Shown here piece after piece: positions 61,141 through 64,000 of a stretch of 64,000 nucleotides of DNA. The stretch's first letter is position 1. Each line of letters starts with the position of its first letter. The notes under the pieces are model-generated. The model saw only the letters and a program-made list of their open reading frames with translations. It had not been told where the DNA came from and ran no database searches. The stretch spans positions 186,001 to 250,000 of the forward strand of contig JAJSPD010000012.1 of the NCBI GenBank assembly GCA_021307315.1, given 5' to 3'. A program made the position numbers and the translations under genes. The DNA is from Bisporella sp. PMI_857. Taxonomy: Eukaryota > Ascomycota > Leotiomycetes > Helotiales > Helotiaceae.

Positions 61141-61571
61141 TTTTGAATCTATGAAAAACTTAAGCTTGCTTTCTTTCAAGAAGTTTTAGCCTCCTTTTAT
61201 ATTTTTCGCTTTTCGACTGTTCTATATCTTTTATTTACAGAGCCACCAAGCTTTTACTTTAGTATCCTCGAAGGTAATGTAGCAGCTGAAGCCACGACAG
61301 CTTAAGTTAACGCTCTCGTAGTGGCTGCAGGCCTGTAGCCGCTGTAGCTGCAAGCCTATAGCTGGCCATAAGCTAGTTACGCCGTTTGCAGCCCTGAAAG
61401 TACTATTATTATTATTATTCCTTTTAACGTGCTGTATCAGTCGAGGACTATGTAACACGGCTAGGCCTCCGGGCCTGGCCCTCAGGCAGGCCCTTCTCGT
61501 GAGCTCCCTGAAAGTACTGCAGCTGAAGCTTACAGCAGTTTAAGTTTCTACGTTTTTGTAGTAGCTGCAAG

Positions 61572-61785
61572 CTTGTATTCTATATCAATACAATACTATT
61601 ACTTTTGTATTTGCTAGTTATGTGTCTTTATGACATACGTGTTTTTACTTGCTATATTGCAATTTTTTCAGCTGCTTTTTGTTTGTTGCAATTCAGACTG
61701 GAAGTGGTAAAGTAGTAGTGCCGAAAAGGGAAATAAGGGGTTGTGCTTAGTAAAATATACGCCCTGGCGTATCCGTATCCGCACT
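61572..61785 (-). repeat. Right terminal inverted repeat
   Basis: Inverted partner of 60927-61140, with scattered substitutions and small indels. Confidence 0.8.
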
Positions 61786-61795
61786 CGAGATTCGG
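61786..61795 (+). repeat. Target-site duplication, right copy
   Basis: CGAGATTCGG directly after the right TIR tip. Confidence 0.75.
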
Positions 61796-63004
61796 CGCTA
61801 AATTAAGCGAAAATGCCAACTGGATCCCCCTAGATCCCCTAAGGTCGTGCCAAAGCGAGCCTATAGTGGGCATGTGTAGGTGTTTACAACTATACCATAC
61901 GTGCCATAGCAACAAGGGATGGTTTCTTCTGCTTTCGTATGGTTCCGGTCAGTGATTCTTACTCTAGTAGTGTCTTTACACCTGCGTTTGTGATGTGATA
62001 CATCTCAAAGTGACACGCAGATGTGTAGTTCCTCATCCTGACAGTAATGTAGTTCTGCGACCACTTCAAAAACAATCACAAACTTTCTCAAAATGCAACA
62101 TCCTCCGTGATAAGGTGAGCGCACTAATAAACTTAGTAGAGCCCCCAAGTAGTATTCTTCTCAAGAATGAAACAGAAACTACACAATCATTTGCCTCGCC
62201 GGGAACCGTTTATGGTCACGTGATACATATACGATCTGTTTCGAAACACCAACAATTAGTTTCTATACAACGTTCGCTCTATACCTTTACATATGTACCC
62301 TTTCATAAACGCGCGCCATTCGAATCGACACTCAAACTTTCCGCCTGTTTCAAAACATCCAAGACAATGGTTCAGCCTTGCAGGCCACTATTTTTGGGCC
62401 TCACCAGCCGCTGGCGAACCTAACCGCCGACCCTCCTCAATCAAAAACAACCGCCGATGAGCTTCCCCACCCAATCTGCTCGTCGCCTCATTTTCACTCG
62501 CAAGACTTGGAGACACGCAAGGCCCCCTTAGACGCGCATTCTATGGGGTTTTGGATCCGACAGTTTGGGTGCAGGGCGGGTATACAGATCGCTTCTTGTT
62601 TCATCTGGAGTTGAGGGTCGAAAAATAGGACAGTCGGCGTCAATGGAGCCCCTCTCCTGGCGTCTCTCGTCCATTTGTCTCTATCTAGATCAGTGACTTG
62701 GAAATTGTATAAGATATCTTGACGCGCCTGGTCTGTCCTGGCCTCTTTCATTTCAGTAGAGCCGCTTTCATATCCGATTTCCCAAGCCTTCGTTCAGAGC
62801 AAACCGTTTCCTATCATCTGTTACTGCAATACTTTAGATGCCACTTTTCTAGGTCTCCTTTTTCTCAAATATACCCCAGTATCAAGTCTTTGATACGTCG
62901 TTCGCTCTTGCGGAATATACATCATACCTTGGTCTTGCAGGCAAGGCTTTAATTCCAATACTCTAATCGGCCAACGCCTTTGTACAACCAACCAGTTTTC
63001 ATTC
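61796..63004. other. Upstream region of the Myb-like gene
   Basis: No gene seen. The right part (about 62.6-63.0 kb) is CT-rich and probably contains promoter and leader. Short open frames at 61995-62614 have no family resemblance. Confidence 0.45.
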
Positions 63005-64000
63005 ATGTATAGAGATCACAGCATGCCCAAAGGTCATCGCTCCTCGCGAAGGTGAGTCCCTCCTTATATCTACTCGTTCTGCATTCTGATTGCCACTCCA
63101 GCCACGGGTACACCTACAGTCACCTCAGTCCCAGCTCCACATCCGCTGCCACTAGCTACCCTCCCATCTCGGCGCGCCCCAGCAGTCTCCACCAACCGCA
63201 ATATTACAGTTCCGCAGTCCCCGTCTCCTTATCACACTCCTACCAAACCTACAGCACCGGCGGTCCTGTGCAGCCTCTATCCTACGCCCCAATGCCGCTC
63301 CAACAACCTCCATTGACATCCATCCGCGCCTCTTCAGGAGCTTGGAACCCGCAGGATGACGCAACATTGATGCACGCGCGCTCGCAAGGCATGAACTGGT
63401 TGCCCATTCAGCAGGCTTACTTTCCGAACAAGTCCGCAAACGCATGCCGGAAACGGCATGAAAGGTTGATGGACTCGCGTCGCAATGCAGACGATTGGGA
63501 TGGTGCAAGGTTGGAGACGCTGGCGAAGCATTATATGGAAATGCGCAGAGAGATATGGCAGGGCCTGGCGCAAGCCACAGGGGAGAAGTGGACGGTTGTT
63601 GAACAGAAGGTATGTTGTCTCTTTTTGGTAATATGGAGGTGGTAATCTAACATGACCAGTGCATGGCGCAAGGTCTCAAGAACCTGCAAACACAAGCTCG
63701 TTCTTGTGCACGACGAGAGCGCATGCTTGATACCTCGTCTAACAGCCTTGGCGTCGGCGGCCCATACCAGGACGATTCTGGCATTGGCGATGACTATGAA
63801 GCACCCGATTATGATGCAGATGGAGTCTCTGAGCACTCTGGTGGCAGCCACGGTAATGGCTTGGGTGGGGGATATTATGGTCACCAAAGCCATGATAGTC
63901 AGGGAAGTGCGGGCAGTCGGATGAGTGGTAATGGGTATGGGCAGCAGAGTCGTTTGCCTAGCATGGATATGGGAATAGAGGCAATCATTAATCGTGACAT
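63005..64000 (+). CDS. Myb/SANT-like DNA-binding protein, 5' part (runs off right edge)
   Basis: The start of a Myb-like transcription factor. Exons are 63005-63051, 63102-63609 and 63660 to the edge, with GTGAGT and GTATGT donors, in phase. After a Ser/Pro/Tyr-rich N-terminus (SSTSAATSYPPIS and similar), a Myb/SANT repeat begins at SGAWNPQDDATLMHARSQG and continues with the helix NWLPIQQAYFPNKSANACRKR, with the expected spaced Trp and hydrophobic positions. A second helical repeat follows (WDGARLETLAKHYMEMRREI). Exon 3 turns Gly/Ser/Asp-rich (GIGDDYEAPDYDADG) and is still open at the window end. A start at 63023 (MPKGHRSSRR) is equally possible. The target genes are unknown. Confidence 0.85.

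Larger units (their letters stand above)
60927..61785. mobile_element. Non-autonomous DNA transposon with long terminal inverted repeats (Mutator-like)
   Basis: An 859-bp element bounded by about 214-bp imperfect inverted repeats (60927-61140 and 61572-61785), with outer tips GTGCGGATACGGATACG and its complement. It is flanked by a perfect 10-bp direct repeat, CGAGATTCGG, at 60917-60926 and 61786-61795. The centre (61141-61571) encodes no protein and contains two diverged copies of a unit of about 55 bp (near 61280-61336 and 61519-61577) and an ATT trinucleotide run. Long TIRs and a 9-10 bp target duplication are what Mutator-like elements make; hAT (8 bp) and Tc1 (TA) do not fit. No transposase is present, so mobility would need an element elsewhere. 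The TIRs differ at many sites, so insertion is not recent. Confidence 0.8.

Noticed and set aside
60832..61179. Minus-strand open frame and its mirror at 61652-61915
   Set aside because: They are translations of the two transposon TIRs and show no protein family.
1..64000. CRISPR arrays, prophage, rRNA or mitochondrial DNA
   Set aside because: No regularly spaced direct repeats, no phage genes, no rRNA-like sequence; spliceosomal introns throughout mark nuclear fungal DNA.

Overview
The window is nuclear DNA from a filamentous ascomycete (Pezizomycotina). The reasons are: many short 45-60 nt introns with GTAAGT/GTATGT donors and CTAAC/CTGAC-like branch sites; gene families such as Ste11 with SAM-RA-kinase layout, an Iks1-type kinase, a CAP20/MPL1-type perilipin, a fungal-type transcription-factor C-terminal domain and a fungal CorA-like protein; and densely packed genes separated by gene-poor stretches with decayed copies. 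A member of the Leotiomycetes (Helotiales) is my best guess, but that is an inference from remembered family resemblance only. All exon models below were assembled by hand from reading frame, splice sites and family knowledge, without transcripts.

Layout. 1-9.0 kb: the 5' half of an Xaa-Pro aminopeptidase P (minus), divergent from an importin-13/transportin-3-type karyopherin (8 exons), then an SLP1-type SUN-domain ER protein. 9.5-19.1 kb (minus): a Mei2-like RNA-binding protein with about 16 exons, several only 18-31 nt long; a gamma-glutamylcyclotransferase-like enzyme; and the HOPS/CORVET subunit Pep3/Vps18. 22-26.3 kb: the MAPKKK Ste11 (plus) and a small RPEL-repeat protein (minus). 26.3-32.2 kb is accessory in character: a PIF1-like helicase relic, a CorA-like membrane-protein pseudogene with five in-frame stops, and a Ser/Thr-rich, probably GPI-anchored surface protein. 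34.7-35.3 kb: a CAP20-type lipid-droplet protein. 35.3-40.4 kb is the longest gene-free stretch. 40.4-42.1 kb: a transcription-factor-like gene that lacks a visible Zn(II)2Cys6 head. 43.2-48.0 kb: DNA polymerase kappa (minus) and mitochondrial EF-G1 (plus) diverge from a 265-bp intergenic region. 48.4-49.9 kb: a decayed GMC oxidoreductase. 52.4-54.6 kb: Iks1-type kinase. 55.2-60.3 kb (minus): a DHA1-type MFS exporter and an MFS sugar transporter. 60.9-61.8 kb: an 859-bp non-autonomous DNA transposon with ~214-bp terminal inverted repeats and a 10-bp target duplication. 63.0-64.0 kb: the start of a Myb-like gene running off the right edge.

Most genes are housekeeping (nuclear transport, vesicle tethering, mitochondrial translation, translesion synthesis, signalling) and do not form a metabolic cluster. 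I see no operon-like system, CRISPR array or convincing tRNA. The most interesting points are the Mei2 micro-exon string with a GC-AG intron, the transposon with its target duplication, and the relic-rich 26-31 kb and 48-50 kb blocks.
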